From assembly GCA_041695085.1 (NCBI GenBank), contig JBGFRO010000023.1:87091-151090 (forward strand): 64,000 nt of DNA, read 5' to 3'. The DNA is from DYFT01 sp041695085 (GTDB lineage Bacteria; Bacteroidota; Ignavibacteria; UBA10030). This document shows positions 22,801-28,711 of this stretch, piece by piece. A program made the translations under genes and the position numbers. Position 1 is the stretch's first letter; the number at the start of each line of letters is the position of its first letter. The notes below the pieces were generated by a model. The model had not been told where the DNA came from. It saw nothing but the letters and a program-made list of their open reading frames with translations, and did not search any database.

Positions 22801-24793
22801 CGGAACGTTTGTGGATAATGGCAGGACGATCCTCGTTACAGGTACCGGCAGTGGAGTCTGGAACAAGTCGGGCGGCGCATTTACGGCAACGGGCATTGTG
22901 CGATTCACTGGTGCAGCTCCGGAGATCAGCGCATCGAACTTCGGTACGCTCGAACTCAATGTCGGTGCATCGGGCACCGCGATTGCCACGGGCATCCACA
23001 CGTCGGACAATCTCAACCTTGTGACCGGTACATTTGATCCGGGTGTGTACGGACACACCATCGCCAACAACTTCACCCTTGCAAACGGCACGCGCATCCT
23101 TGTCCGTGGTGCGGAGTTCGTCACCAATTACAGCAAGATCCCAACGTCCATTGGAACGGCAGGGGTTGTAGAGTATGTCAGCAGTGATGCACAAACTGTC
23201 AATCAAACGATCACCTACGCCAATCTTAAATTAACGGGGAGTGGAGCAAAGAGTGCAGGTGGGGCATTGACTGTGACCGATTCGCTCATCATCTCCAACG
23301 GATCAACCCTCAGCGGCGTCTCCTACAATCACCAGATATCCGGACAGTGGGTGAACAACGGCACCTACACCGCAAGTACCGGCACGGTTACCTTCACGGG
23401 CACAGCCGCACAGACCATCGGCGGGAGCAGCCAGACGACGTTCAACAACCTTGCAATGAACAAGTCGGGCGGATCTCTTACGCTCAATCTCAATACTATC
23501 GTCAACGGCACGTTGACGTTGACCTCCGGAAACGTGACGACCGGATCGTTCAAGCTTACGATGGGTCCCAGTGCAACGGTCAGCAGGACGAGCGGACATA
23601 TCGTGGGCAATTTCGAAAAACATATCGCTGCCGGACCGACCAGCAAGACATTTGAGATTGGCGACGCCTCCAATTATACGCCGGTGACGGTCGCGTTCGC
23701 AAACGTGACGGCCGCCGGGTATCTCACTGCCCGCACCGATGCAGGAGATCATCCTGACATCCTCAACTCGCCTGTGCTCGATACGGAGAGCATCAACCGA
23801 CACTGGACGGTAACGAATTCCGGCATCTCCTTCACCAGCTACAGTGCGACGTTCGTGTTTGTAGCAGGGGACCTCGATCCTGCCGTCAACACGAGCGAGA
23901 TGATTATGGCGAAGTATGACGCGGGTGTCTGGAGCGAGCCGACCGTCGTCAATCGTACGCCCACCAGTATTGAGATTTCAGGTATGACGTCGTTCAGCCA
24001 GTTCCAGGGAGGTAATCCCTCACGGGCCGATTTCACGTCGGTCACCACCGGTAATTGGAATTCTGCTTCCACGTGGGATCGAAATCGCGTGCCGAAGAAG
24101 AATGACAACGTGACGATCAGCGCCTCGCACGTGGTGACGCTGACGGATAATCGGGAGATCACCAACGTGACGGTCAACGCCAACGGCGAGTTTGCTCACA
24201 ACAGCGGCACGACGTTATCGGTCTACGGCGATTTTGTCCTGAACGGAACGTGGAGCGGCAGCGGAACAATGAGCTGGAAGAACGACGGGAACTCGATCAC
24301 CGGAAGTGGCACGACAAGCGGCACGCCGGTGCTGCAGGCGGAGGGGAACAAGGACATTCTCGCTTCCGCCTCGCTGACGCTCTTCCGCATCCACATCTTC
24401 TCAGGCAAGACAGTGACGAACAACGGCACGATGACTCTGACGAGATTAACGGGGATCGATGGGACGTCGACATGGACGAATGCGACGAATTCAAACCTCA
24501 CCGTTCTGCAGGATTTGTTGACAACCGGAACGCTCACGGCGACGGCTTCGGGGAACACGGTGACGTACGGCGGCAACTCGGCACAGACGGTGAAGTTGAC
24601 AACCTATCATCATTTGGCCTTTAGCGGTTCGGGTACAAAGACGATTGGCGGTTCAATGAGTGTGCAAGGGAATCTTATTGTGAACACCGGTTCACCGCTG
24701 TTGGTGAATGCGAGCGGCAATCTGCAGGTGAACGGTGATTTTGAGAATGGTGGATTTGTCACGAACGATGGAATCATCAATGTTGGAAATTAA
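10886..24793 (+). CDS. Giant secreted repeat protein (4635 residues), probable adhesin/surface filament
   Basis: One uninterrupted 13.9-kb frame from GTG 10886; the leader VLLVLLALAGISLLAHA is a signal peptide. The mature protein is rich in Thr, Ser, Gly, Asn and nearly Cys-free (one Cys, DVRSCTFGN). It consists of about five large modules of roughly 700-980 residues. From the second on, each opens with a W-rich, G8-like segment (GDWNNPATWGQTGTPTEGVN and variants). Many short beta-helix-like repeats follow (NLTISGTVTG, TSGTVTL, SISNSGTLSF). Each module closes with a sandwich-like segment (RYYQIT ... GELNG ... LELWR ... WTLAN). A short sixth module ends in GDFENGGFVTNDGIINVGN. There is no T9SS C-terminal domain, LPXTG, autotransporter barrel or transmembrane anchor. 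By architecture it is a very large adhesin or sheath protein; how it leaves the cell is unknown. Confidence 0.9.
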   Translation: MARFLDIVPLFTRIAAVRRVLLVLLALAGISLLAHADSYQSRQTGVWSAKTTWVTTTNLSGTITVSTATPTVTGSGTAFLTEYQVGDLVIRNNAAFTVIGTIASIESNTQLTLTANSSISASGITYRRGRVPGSADDVTVTGTNVTVTLDANVAVNSLSVTHLGGNNTTTTFDVSSLTLNVTGNVSVAGGSGNRFGRLQVGGGALTIGGNLSIANANATFDLGAGSNSTLNIAGSMTNSGTFTPGTSSTVNFNGTSAQTLPITGFTYANIRLNNAAGVTLGGAITATNVTGDIRVQSGIFSNNGNGIAGNAAKTFEVANGAIFQVTGTSAFPSNFTVSLGSSSNVEYTGTTQTVSAQTYGNLLLSGSGTKSSTASVTVVGTLTQSSSGTFSLGASLTVNKVNITAGTLQDNGNTITVTGTGANTWVMSGTFTTSGTTIFTGSAPEIGSSNFATLQIDIGAANTAIATGALSMTNFTLTSGTFNPGAFSHTISTNFTLATGTRLLVTQTTFGGNYSKNPTTVSGGSTVEYQATGSTIANFTYSNLTISGTVTGASTATVGGVFNVTGSFTPSGGTITFTDGASITNSGTATFSSLTIDNGATVTTSSSFGVLGTLSVGTGGNFTPSGSSTVTVNGGTITNAGTLSFQNLTLSATVTANTSYAVNGALSVSGTLNATVGTVTLGNLSTFTITSGSVSFFGLAISGSTTANQSYEVKGALTVTVSGVLNPTSGTVTVNGGSISNSGTLSFQNLTTAGTVTMNTSFTVKGSFTNNGTINQTSGVLTMSGGSSIGGTGGLTLHSLTIAGATTGTGNFTVNNVLTLNANLAMGSNVLTMGPSATTSGLFDVTGSVQRTSFALATEYTFGSAYTTLQFASATTLPTSVIVNTTVGSAPSGKSDAINRYYQITETGGTGYSATLRLRYKTGELNGNTETTLELWRDIGSGYANFGRSDINTSDKWVQRTNISALNAGWTLANKPTFLFTAGNSGDWNNPATWGQTGTPTEGVNYPGPVDSVTISDNFTVTLTANHSALAVTIQASNAAGTTLLDVDTYNLVIGAGGLSIVGGDADTKIARVRVAGGTLSVTGPITLTASSAPRAVLDISSGVSTLNVGGALTKSGTATFSAGTSSSVNFNGTSPQTIDVANFSFANVRVNNTHANGAALNAAVTTSNLSGNLRVLSGTLSNGGFAITGDPLKTFEVANGVTFILTGTSSFPTGFGTKTLGATSTVRYEGTTQTIAQESYGNLVIGGSGAKSVNSALTISGTLTHLASTTTLSGTSGDDLVVGKVVLTGGTLVDNGRTIMVTGTGAGTWDKSGGATFTSTGITVFTGAAPQIGASNFSTLQINVGSGNTATATGALTPANFTLTSGTFDPGAYTHTISTDLTLNSGSRLLVKTTTYGANYSRIPDTILSGSTIEYTATGSTVETINYYNLTISGTVTGSSTASVDGVFTVSNSFEPSGGTITLNNGASLVNSGTLTFSNLTIANAATATTSSSFSVGGTMSVGTGATFAPGGTVTLNGGATLSNAGSLVFQNLTLGGAVTANTSYTVNGTLAGGGTLDATSGTVTLGSGATISTSGSVSFFNLTVNGPVTANASYTVKGTLTVGASGNLNPTSGTVTLTNGSSATNSGVLSFFNLTISGTVSLNTSFTLKGTLTNSGTVNQTSGTLTTQTGAVISNTGTLELNNLTVSGATTGSNNFTVNGTLTLNATLAMGSNILTMGSSSATAGTGDVTGTVRRTSFTIGTPYTFGNQFTSINYTSASALPTSVDVAITIGSAPPEKSDAILRTYAITQSGGSSTVATLRLHYLDSELNANDESSLNLWLKSGSVYVDTGSTAFDITDNWVERSGLTALTTSWTLANFAPTGFIAVASGNWNAPATWGLSGTPQEGVNYPGPNDIANINGNFTVTVTTNQSVRKIVMQPTGTPKTARVNINEGLTMTVGTGGIVMTSNLNGRVAQINGPSVTLNVNGSISMSAGSTSDAVINLTGGSGVSTMNLKGSISRTDATSGTITFSSSGILNMNGTGGQTLDVRSCTFGNIHLNNTSSSGVELLGAITTTNVLGNLLVQSGIFNNSGYAIAGNTGKTFQLGAGTTFILGGTSSFPTGFTTSIDPTSTVNYSGGAQSVSDRAYGNLILGGTGSKTITSSISVANNFTYSSSATTSLSATSGHNLTTKTFTLTGGTFNDNGRTITVTGTNTQVWNKSGGTFNATGTVNITGAGAQIGASNFGSLNINVGIGNTATALGALTMSEFTLTTGTFDPGTALHTISSTFTIGDGTTLLVRNSSFGANYSSNPTTQSGSTVDYMNATASISNAFTYRNLKVSGSVTGGTNATVNEKFTVTGTFTPSSGKMIFNNGAEIINNGALTFRKLQITNGATVTSLSNFSINDSLIVGQNAVFQPTGTISFVTGGAIDVNPTVLNEGILTFNNLNVSAPVSTSSSFSVSGTMNVQANGEINPSAGKIVFTGGSSIVNSSVLSFYRVELTGPVTANTNFSVKDSLIIGPSGSLNQTSGSVTLENGAKVRNNGNLIFNSLSVTGTVTVDQSYSVTSSLNVGSGGNLTATVGTVSFSGGASISNTGTLSLNNVTIGSGTATANQGFAIAGTLTLNGDLAMGTNILDLGTTATITGLGDVTGYVRRAGTFSLSTSYTFGSQFTSITFASGTPPTSITVNVVKGSAPVEKPEAILRYNDISASGGGTYTATLRLRFLTGELNGNDPSTLSLWRKVGVSPYADSGRSANDLVNNWVEKSGLDGITGIWTLSRQNPGGFIAVQTGSWNNPATWGLSGTPTEGINYPGPSDIANIINNVTVTLTANQSALRVNVEGPTSDGTALLEVGAYTLTIGTGGLRLTGGTSDSRIAKVTVAGGTISVNGDVIFNTSSAVRSQLDLSLGSNSVLALTGAMTKNTAGTFVPGTTGVVNFTSTTGGQTLNVSAFTFSNIRVNNTGGGLAPDAAITTSNVTGDIRVQSGAFNNGGFAIAGNTGKTLEVANGATFNLTGTSSFPTGFTISLGTTSTVNYAGTGQTISNQSYGNLTLSGSGGHSISTALNVAGTFTYSSSGTTSLSSTAGHDLTTNKFLQTAGTFSDAGRTIIVTGSGSSTWSKTGGTFNATGIVRFTGSAPQIGASNFATLEIDVTGGNTASAIGSLTPTHLVLTSGTFDPGSSLHTIATNFTLASGSTLKVNTSTFAGNYSKSPTTVSSNSTVDYTSSTATLSNAFTYANLRVSGTVTGSSSPAVGGAFTVTGTFNNPGGTVTLNNGASIVVSGGTLNFSNLTVAAGDTATSASSFGVYGALSVGTGATFTPSGTVTMFGGSSISNSGSLTFGTLFVAGTITANTSYSVSQSLSIGLAGDLTATSGTVTMTGTSTISNLNALQLYTVVFSGTTTSSSNFSVAQSLSVGASGSFTASGGTVTMNGGSSIANSNSLTFYNVTTGSGTITSSSDFNVAGTLTVGAGSTFNPTGTITMNAGSAITISGSSSFNHLTIAGGTVTGNTNITVSGTLTLNGTFAMGSNILDLGVSTPLIAGTGDVTGNVRRQGTFVTGTAYSFGNRFTSINFASGSLTGSVTFNISIGSAPAEKLDAILRKYAVTESGISGYSATVRLHYLDSELNGNTASAMTLWYKSGSSYINQGRTGSVDETDKWVEKNSITALVGDWTLANQPAVGFTTVATGNWNDPATWGLTGTPTEGVNYPGPTDIANVTGGFTVTISATHSVLTLNVTGNTNGPAVLSVGAQSLTVNGNMTLTGGNTNARYARVNVAGGTLTVKGNITFSTGTAVRAVLDLSGAANSVLNIGGTMSKNTQGTFTPGTSSITNYNGTSAQTINVTNFTYAHLHTNNTSGSGASLGAAITATNVTGNLRVQSGIFSNAGFGVTGGAGDTIEVSSNAKLQLTGTTGFPTGFSTTTLASTSTVEYLGTTQSVANLPYGNLTLGGTGSKTIASALSVTGTFTYSSSASTSLSGTAGHDLTTGKFVLSNGTFVDNGRTILVTGTGSGVWNKSGGAFTATGIVRFTGAAPEISASNFGTLELNVGASGTAIATGIHTSDNLNLVTGTFDPGVYGHTIANNFTLANGTRILVRGAEFVTNYSKIPTSIGTAGVVEYVSSDAQTVNQTITYANLKLTGSGAKSAGGALTVTDSLIISNGSTLSGVSYNHQISGQWVNNGTYTASTGTVTFTGTAAQTIGGSSQTTFNNLAMNKSGGSLTLNLNTIVNGTLTLTSGNVTTGSFKLTMGPSATVSRTSGHIVGNFEKHIAAGPTSKTFEIGDASNYTPVTVAFANVTAAGYLTARTDAGDHPDILNSPVLDTESINRHWTVTNSGISFTSYSATFVFVAGDLDPAVNTSEMIMAKYDAGVWSEPTVVNRTPTSIEISGMTSFSQFQGGNPSRADFTSVTTGNWNSASTWDRNRVPKKNDNVTISASHVVTLTDNREITNVTVNANGEFAHNSGTTLSVYGDFVLNGTWSGSGTMSWKNDGNSITGSGTTSGTPVLQAEGNKDILASASLTLFRIHIFSGKTVTNNGTMTLTRLTGIDGTSTWTNATNSNLTVLQDLLTTGTLTATASGNTVTYGGNSAQTVKLTTYHHLAFSGSGTKTIGGSMSVQGNLIVNTGSPLLVNASGNLQVNGDFENGGFVTNDGIINVGN
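13831..24070 (+). repeat. Large in-frame modules within the giant gene
   Basis: The G8-like module openers (W-x4-P-A-T-W-G pattern) are encoded near 13840, 16495, 19203, 21890 and 24050. The period is about 2.65-2.7 kb for three intervals and 2.16 kb for the last, which lacks some inner repeats. The first module (10886 to about 13830) has the same inner layout behind a variant opener (TGVWSAKTTW). Modules match clearly in protein but have many DNA differences, so they are old duplications, unlike the near-identical repeat in the 28712 gene. Confidence 0.8.
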
Positions 24794-24918
24794 ACGGTTC
24801 ATGATGGAAAAGAGTATGAAGACATATGAGCCCCCGCTCTCTTTGGACAAGCACGATGAGTCTTGGCGAATGAATGTCCGTGATCAACGTTTGATGAGAG
24901 AATGCGTGAGGATGAACA

Positions 24919-25060
24919 GCTCCTCCCCCTGTATCCCCCTCTGGGAGGGGGACACCACCTCATCATCCTATCTGATTGGTACACCGGTGCTGCAACGTGT
25001 TACTTCGCCTTGCCCGCCGCGCAACATATCCCCCTCCCCGAGGAGGCAAGGGGGAGGAGC
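24919..25060. repeat. 142-bp inverted-repeat element (C-rich/G-rich hairpins)
   Basis: Perfect 12-bp ends GCTCCTCCCCCT (24919-24930) and AGGGGGAGGAGC (25049-25060). Inner hairpins are formed by CCCCCT-CTG-GGAGGGGG around 24936-24952 and CCCCCTCCCC with GGAGGCAAGGGGG around 25030-25054. No frame looks coding. Together with the two entries below it fills the 798-bp gap between the giant gene and the next gene. It may be a small non-autonomous mobile element or a folded RNA. Confidence 0.6.
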
Positions 25061-25220
25061 TTGTTCAAGCTTTGTTCCCTGTTCAGACGACAAGTTTGAT
25101 TCTTTAATATTCACTTTTCGGTAAGGACTCATCAACAATGCAACCAACTCACAAACAACAAAGAAAGGAGGCACGTATGAATGCGAACGCCTGTCGCCCG
25201 CCTTAGGGTTGGCGACTGCC

Positions 25221-25341
25221 CGAGGTTGTGCAAAAAGTTCGATGAACGCGCTGTGTCAGTTCAAGATTTCCGCAATTCAGTTTGTTTTCGCGGAAGCTTG
25301 GTGGCGGGACGGCGTCCCGCCCTACATCTTGCACAACCTCG
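25221..25341. mobile_element. MITE-like element, family A, copy 1 (121 bp)
   Basis: Perfect 13-bp terminal inverted repeats CGAGGTTGTGCAA (25221-25233) and TTGCACAACCTCG (25329-25341) enclose a non-coding body. The body has an inner hairpin GGCGGGAC-GGC-GTCCCGCC near its right end. Homologous copies lie at 33978-34099 (reverse orientation) and 53041-53157. All share AGTTC, the CAGTTCAAGATTT or related core, GTTTTCGC and the GC-rich hairpin before CCTACAT. No target-site duplication or transposase is visible. It sits just after a short start-like ATG with a strong AAAGGAGG site (25165-25179) whose frame closes after nine codons. Confidence 0.7.
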
Positions 25342-25393
25342 TTCGGGTTCCTGACGTGAGCACTCAGGTTTCCCGGCCACGGCAGTCCACGCT

Positions 25394-25463
25394 TCACCAT
25401 TTACAGTTCACGATTCACGGTTTACGGTTCACTGTTTACCGTTCACAGTTCACTCTTCACAAT
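25394..25463. repeat. Degenerate tandem repeat (TTCACnGTTnAC units)
   Basis: About seven imperfect units of TTTACAGTTCACG / GTTCACTGTTTACC type occupy this stretch, ending 20 bp before an ATG with AAAGGAG (25484). The run is non-coding. Similar simple repeats are common between genes of environmental bacteria of this group; no function is evident. Confidence 0.6.
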
Positions 25464-25591
25464 CAAACAAAGGAGCAGTAGTCATGAAAACGCAACACGC
25501 AGTACCTGATGGTGACCGGAAGGTCAATCGACAAAGCAACACAAACAACAATCAACATATCAATAAACCAATTTCAAAAAGGAGCAAAGTC

Positions 25592-27001
25592 ATGAACGCA
25601 GTCAAATTCTTCCGCGCGGGGCTGTTGGCCCTGCTTACACTCGTCTTTGGCATCGAATCGATGTACAGCCAAGGCGTTCTTAAGAATGGCGGGGTGTTCA
25701 GAAATACTGGGAACTCCACGTTCAAAGAGATCCAGAACTACAAGGGTACGAGCAATGGGACGATAGTGAACAGCGGTACGCTTTCCACTACCACTGCTGC
25801 GGGAGGATCGGGTAAGTTCAGGAATACGGATGGATCGGCCCGGGCTGGTACGGTCAGAAACTACATCGGCGGTATTGGGAACGGCACCGCCGTTGTTGCT
25901 GACTCGCTGTTTACCAACTTCACGGGTGCAACATTCGATAATGACAGCTCGGCCGGCCTGTCAACTCTTCGTATCGCGGGTGGGTTACTTACCACCGGAG
26001 GAACGTTCGATACGGATAGTGGTCGCGTGTGGTACAATGGTGGTACTCAAACGATCGTGGCGACCACCTATGGGGTGCTTGTGACCGATAACAGCGGTAC
26101 GAAGACATTGGCAGATAGCATTGTGGTGAGGGATTCGTTGAGAATCGATAATGGCTCGACGCTTGCGGTAAGCACATTTCGTATGAACCTGTTAGGAGCA
26201 ACCAACGTCGCACAGAACACGGGTACGCTGAGTGCGGGCTCGGGTACCGTTCGTTACGCGGGCGATCTGAATCAGTCGATCATCCCGACGCAATACAAGG
26301 TTCTGACGCTCACGGGCTCAACTGGGGCAAGAACAAAGACCTCTGCCGGTGGCCTTTCGTTTGCGTCAAGTGGACAGTTGACGGTTGACACGAACGATAC
26401 ACTCTTCGTCTCCTCGGGTAATCTCGACCTGAGCACCAATAGTCCCACGCTGATCAACAGTTCAGCGATCAAGTTGGCCGGCGATGCGACGTTCCATGGC
26501 GGCATCTCCAACGCGGGTAACTTCTACTACGCTGGTACAAGCGCCCAAGCAATCGGTGGAACCACGTATGCAAATCTGCGCCTCGGAGGTAGCGGTGGGA
26601 AGAACTTCCCGTCAACCACCGTCGCCGTTACGGGTAACTACTCCATCGATGCCGGTACGGGCACGCGCAATTACAGCACGGGCACCTTCCAATTTGCTGG
26701 AACGAGTACTCAGACCATCTCCGGTCTTTCCGAGACCTTCTATATTCTCCAGTTTGCAGGTTCCGGTGCAAAGAATCTTTCCGGTACTTCAATGGGTGCC
26801 GCGCGACTGGATATTCTCGGAACAAGCGGTGTTGTCACGAACGACGTGACTACTGTAACCCTGACAAACGTCTCCAACATAAGCTTAACGATCGCTTCTG
26901 GACGTGAACTCGTGAACAACGCAGGAAAGACGATCACCATGAATGGCGATCTCGAGAACGATGGTATCATCACGAACGCTGGAACGATTAGCGTGAACTA
27001 A
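25592..27001 (+). CDS. Secreted repeat protein related to the giant protein
   Basis: A 469-residue protein from ATG 25592, chosen because AAAAAGGAG precedes it and a signal peptide follows (FFRAGLLALLTLVFGIESMYSQ). An in-frame ATG at 25484 with its own AAAGGAG would add 36 hydrophilic residues before the leader. The mature part is Thr/Ser/Gly/Asn-rich, Cys-free and beta-helix-like. Motifs such as AGTSAQAIGGTTYANLRLGG and FAGTSTQTISG match the YNGTSAQT / YGNLLLSGSG units of the giant. Its C-terminus, GDLENDGIITNAGTISVN, parallels that of the giant (GDFENGGFVTNDGIINVGN). It lacks a T9SS domain. It is probably another component of the same surface structure. Confidence 0.82.
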   Translation: MNAVKFFRAGLLALLTLVFGIESMYSQGVLKNGGVFRNTGNSTFKEIQNYKGTSNGTIVNSGTLSTTTAAGGSGKFRNTDGSARAGTVRNYIGGIGNGTAVVADSLFTNFTGATFDNDSSAGLSTLRIAGGLLTTGGTFDTDSGRVWYNGGTQTIVATTYGVLVTDNSGTKTLADSIVVRDSLRIDNGSTLAVSTFRMNLLGATNVAQNTGTLSAGSGTVRYAGDLNQSIIPTQYKVLTLTGSTGARTKTSAGGLSFASSGQLTVDTNDTLFVSSGNLDLSTNSPTLINSSAIKLAGDATFHGGISNAGNFYYAGTSAQAIGGTTYANLRLGGSGGKNFPSTTVAVTGNYSIDAGTGTRNYSTGTFQFAGTSTQTISGLSETFYILQFAGSGAKNLSGTSMGAARLDILGTSGVVTNDVTTVTLTNVSNISLTIASGRELVNNAGKTITMNGDLENDGIITNAGTISVN

Positions 27002-27002
27002 G

Positions 27003-27041
27003 ATCGCTTCTCCTAACGTTGTTCGCTTAGGAAGCGATTGC
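27003..27041. terminator. Hairpin directly after the 25592 gene
   Basis: ATCGCTTCTCCTAA and TTAGGAAGCGAT pair over about 12 bp with one bulge, beginning two bases after the stop codon. There is no T-run. It is a plausible 3' stabiliser or Rho-independent-like structure. Confidence 0.4.
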
Positions 27042-27295
27042 AGCTATGGTGTGCAGTGATGCATCGAGAGGGAGAAATCTGATGCTTTTTCTCATTCCGA
27101 AATTTGAAGGGGAAGAAGTAATGAGCACTCCCATATCGATCTCACCGTACACGATGGCATATTAAACAACCGCATGGGAAGAAAACCATGGCATATCTTC
27201 AAGCACTCGGTCCACCCGAGGATTGTACCGCGGAGGTGCCCTTTGTTCGGGCTCCCATCTGGTTCAGGCCGCGGGAGGCGATCCTCGCACAGATG

Positions 27296-27800
27296 AAGGT
27301 TACCTTCAACAAGGATCATCCTGTGAGGAAGGTGACCTTCGACAGGACGGCTGAGAGAACCTTCCGAAGGGCGAGAGAAAGTCCAGTGAATCTTCGGAAG
27401 ATGACAGGGATAGGTCCGCCCGGACTGTTCGTTTGGCCACGTGAAACGATCAGTTCGATGTGGGATACATCGTTCCGCCGCCCACGGGTGAAGGTCACCT
27501 TCAACAAGGATCATCCTGTGAGAAAGGTGACCTTCGACAGGACGGCTGAGAGAACCTTCCGAAGGGCGAGAGAAAGTCCAGTGAACCTTCGGAAGGTGAC
27601 AGGGATAGGTCCGCCCGGACTGTTCGTTTGGCCACGTGAAACGATCAGCTCGATGTGGGATACATCGTTCCGCCGCCCACGGGTGAAGGTCGCGTTCAAC
27701 CGGGATCATCCTGTGAGGAAGGTAGCCTTCGACAGAGAGAACCTTTGGAAGGCGACAGGGATAGGTCCGCCCGCGCAGATGAAGGTTACCTTCAATAAAG
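27296..27800. repeat. 195-bp tandem repeat array (two full copies and a partial third)
   Basis: Units start at 27296, 27491 and 27686, each with AAGGTTACCTTCAAC or a close variant. The first two copies differ at only a handful of positions and the third is shortened. Each contains nested GAAGGT/ACCTTC and CCTTCCGAAGG palindromes. Because 195 is divisible by three, open frames persist on both strands, but neither translation looks like a protein. Related ACCTTCGnAAGGT palindromes recur at 34690-34730 and 50685-50701. Confidence 0.85.
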
Positions 27801-28711
27801 CTCTAGGGAGTATTCTACCCATGCGATCAGATTCATATCAGATTTTGTGATGACACACAGATCACACGTCGGACAATGTCGTAAGCGGATCAGGCGTCGG
27901 TTTACTGCTTCGAGGCATCATGTTCCGCGACCGTTGTCATTGTTTGTTTTTCCTTCTGGCGAAGCGCGAGCGGTTGGAGTTTTTCCCGTTGATGCGGGAC
28001 CCATGTGGGGCTCCTTCTCCATTGCTCGGCGCAGCGTGCAGGGAAGGCGTATGCCGCGGAGTGCACTCGCGGCGGGACGCGTGTGGCGTTATCACATATG
28101 TCGTTGCGTTTTCGTGTTTCATCTACTTCTCCGTGATGATCGGCAGGCGGCATGTTGCACCTTTCCGCGGGCTCGATCACAACCGGGAAAGTTCCTGCTC
28201 AGTTCTTTCCCGATGACTGAAGGGGAGTGCCATGAGTGTTGATCGACATAAGTTGAGAGACACGGAACTCCTCCAACCGGTGGCAGAGAGAGAAGGTGAG
28301 TTCGCTCCTTCTCGCCTTCTCTCCACCATCGTTTCGCGAGCAGAGTGGTTCAGAGGAGGTTACAAGTTCTTACTGAAACAGATTCACAGATTGGAGAAGA
28401 AGATTTGGATAAAAAGGAATTTCCCTATAGGGAAGAAACCCACACAATTATCGGCATTGGCATGGAGGTACACAGAATTCTCGGGAATGGAAGAGGGTCG
28501 TTCTTTGAGGAATGTTAATCCGTGAATCTGTGGTTCATCCTTTAACTGATGGGAGCTTCCATTGATGCGGAAGAAGGATAGTATTCAATTGAGGGTTGTT
28601 CGCGCCGGCGTTGACAATGGTCAACTTCAGCGCAAGAGACTCTCCACTTTTTCTTTCCCGTCCGAAAGGAAGTTGGAGTGGAACGATTTAATCAAACCAA
28701 AGGGTAGTCCT
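27801..28711. other. Gene-free gap before the Ig-domain T9SS protein
   Basis: I see no supported gene here. Short frames exist (for example 28232-28525 with a GGGGAG before its ATG) but their translations are Arg/Cys/His-rich without recognisable features. In-frame ATG codons at 28562 and 28565 precede the chosen start of the next gene and would add about 50 hydrophilic residues. The stretch probably contains the 5' untranslated region and promoter of the 28712 gene; no confident promoter was found. Confidence 0.4.

Noticed and set aside
11212..23803. Many long minus-strand frames opposite the giant gene (for example 19067-19963)
   Set aside because: They mirror the repeat periodicity of the plus-strand protein, are rich in Arg/Val/Pro as expected of antisense to Thr/Ser/Gly codons, and have no start signals or domains.
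27188..27850. Open frames on both strands across the 195-bp array (plus 220 codons, minus 205 codons)
   Set aside because: They exist only because the repeat length is a multiple of three; translations are low-complexity repeats of DNA palindromes with no signal peptide, domain or ribosome-binding site.
27847..28242. Possible small genes in 27.8-28.5 kb, including 28232-28525 with a GGGGAG before its ATG
   Set aside because: Competing frames overlap, composition is Arg/Cys/His-rich without hydrophobic periodicity, and nothing is recognisable.
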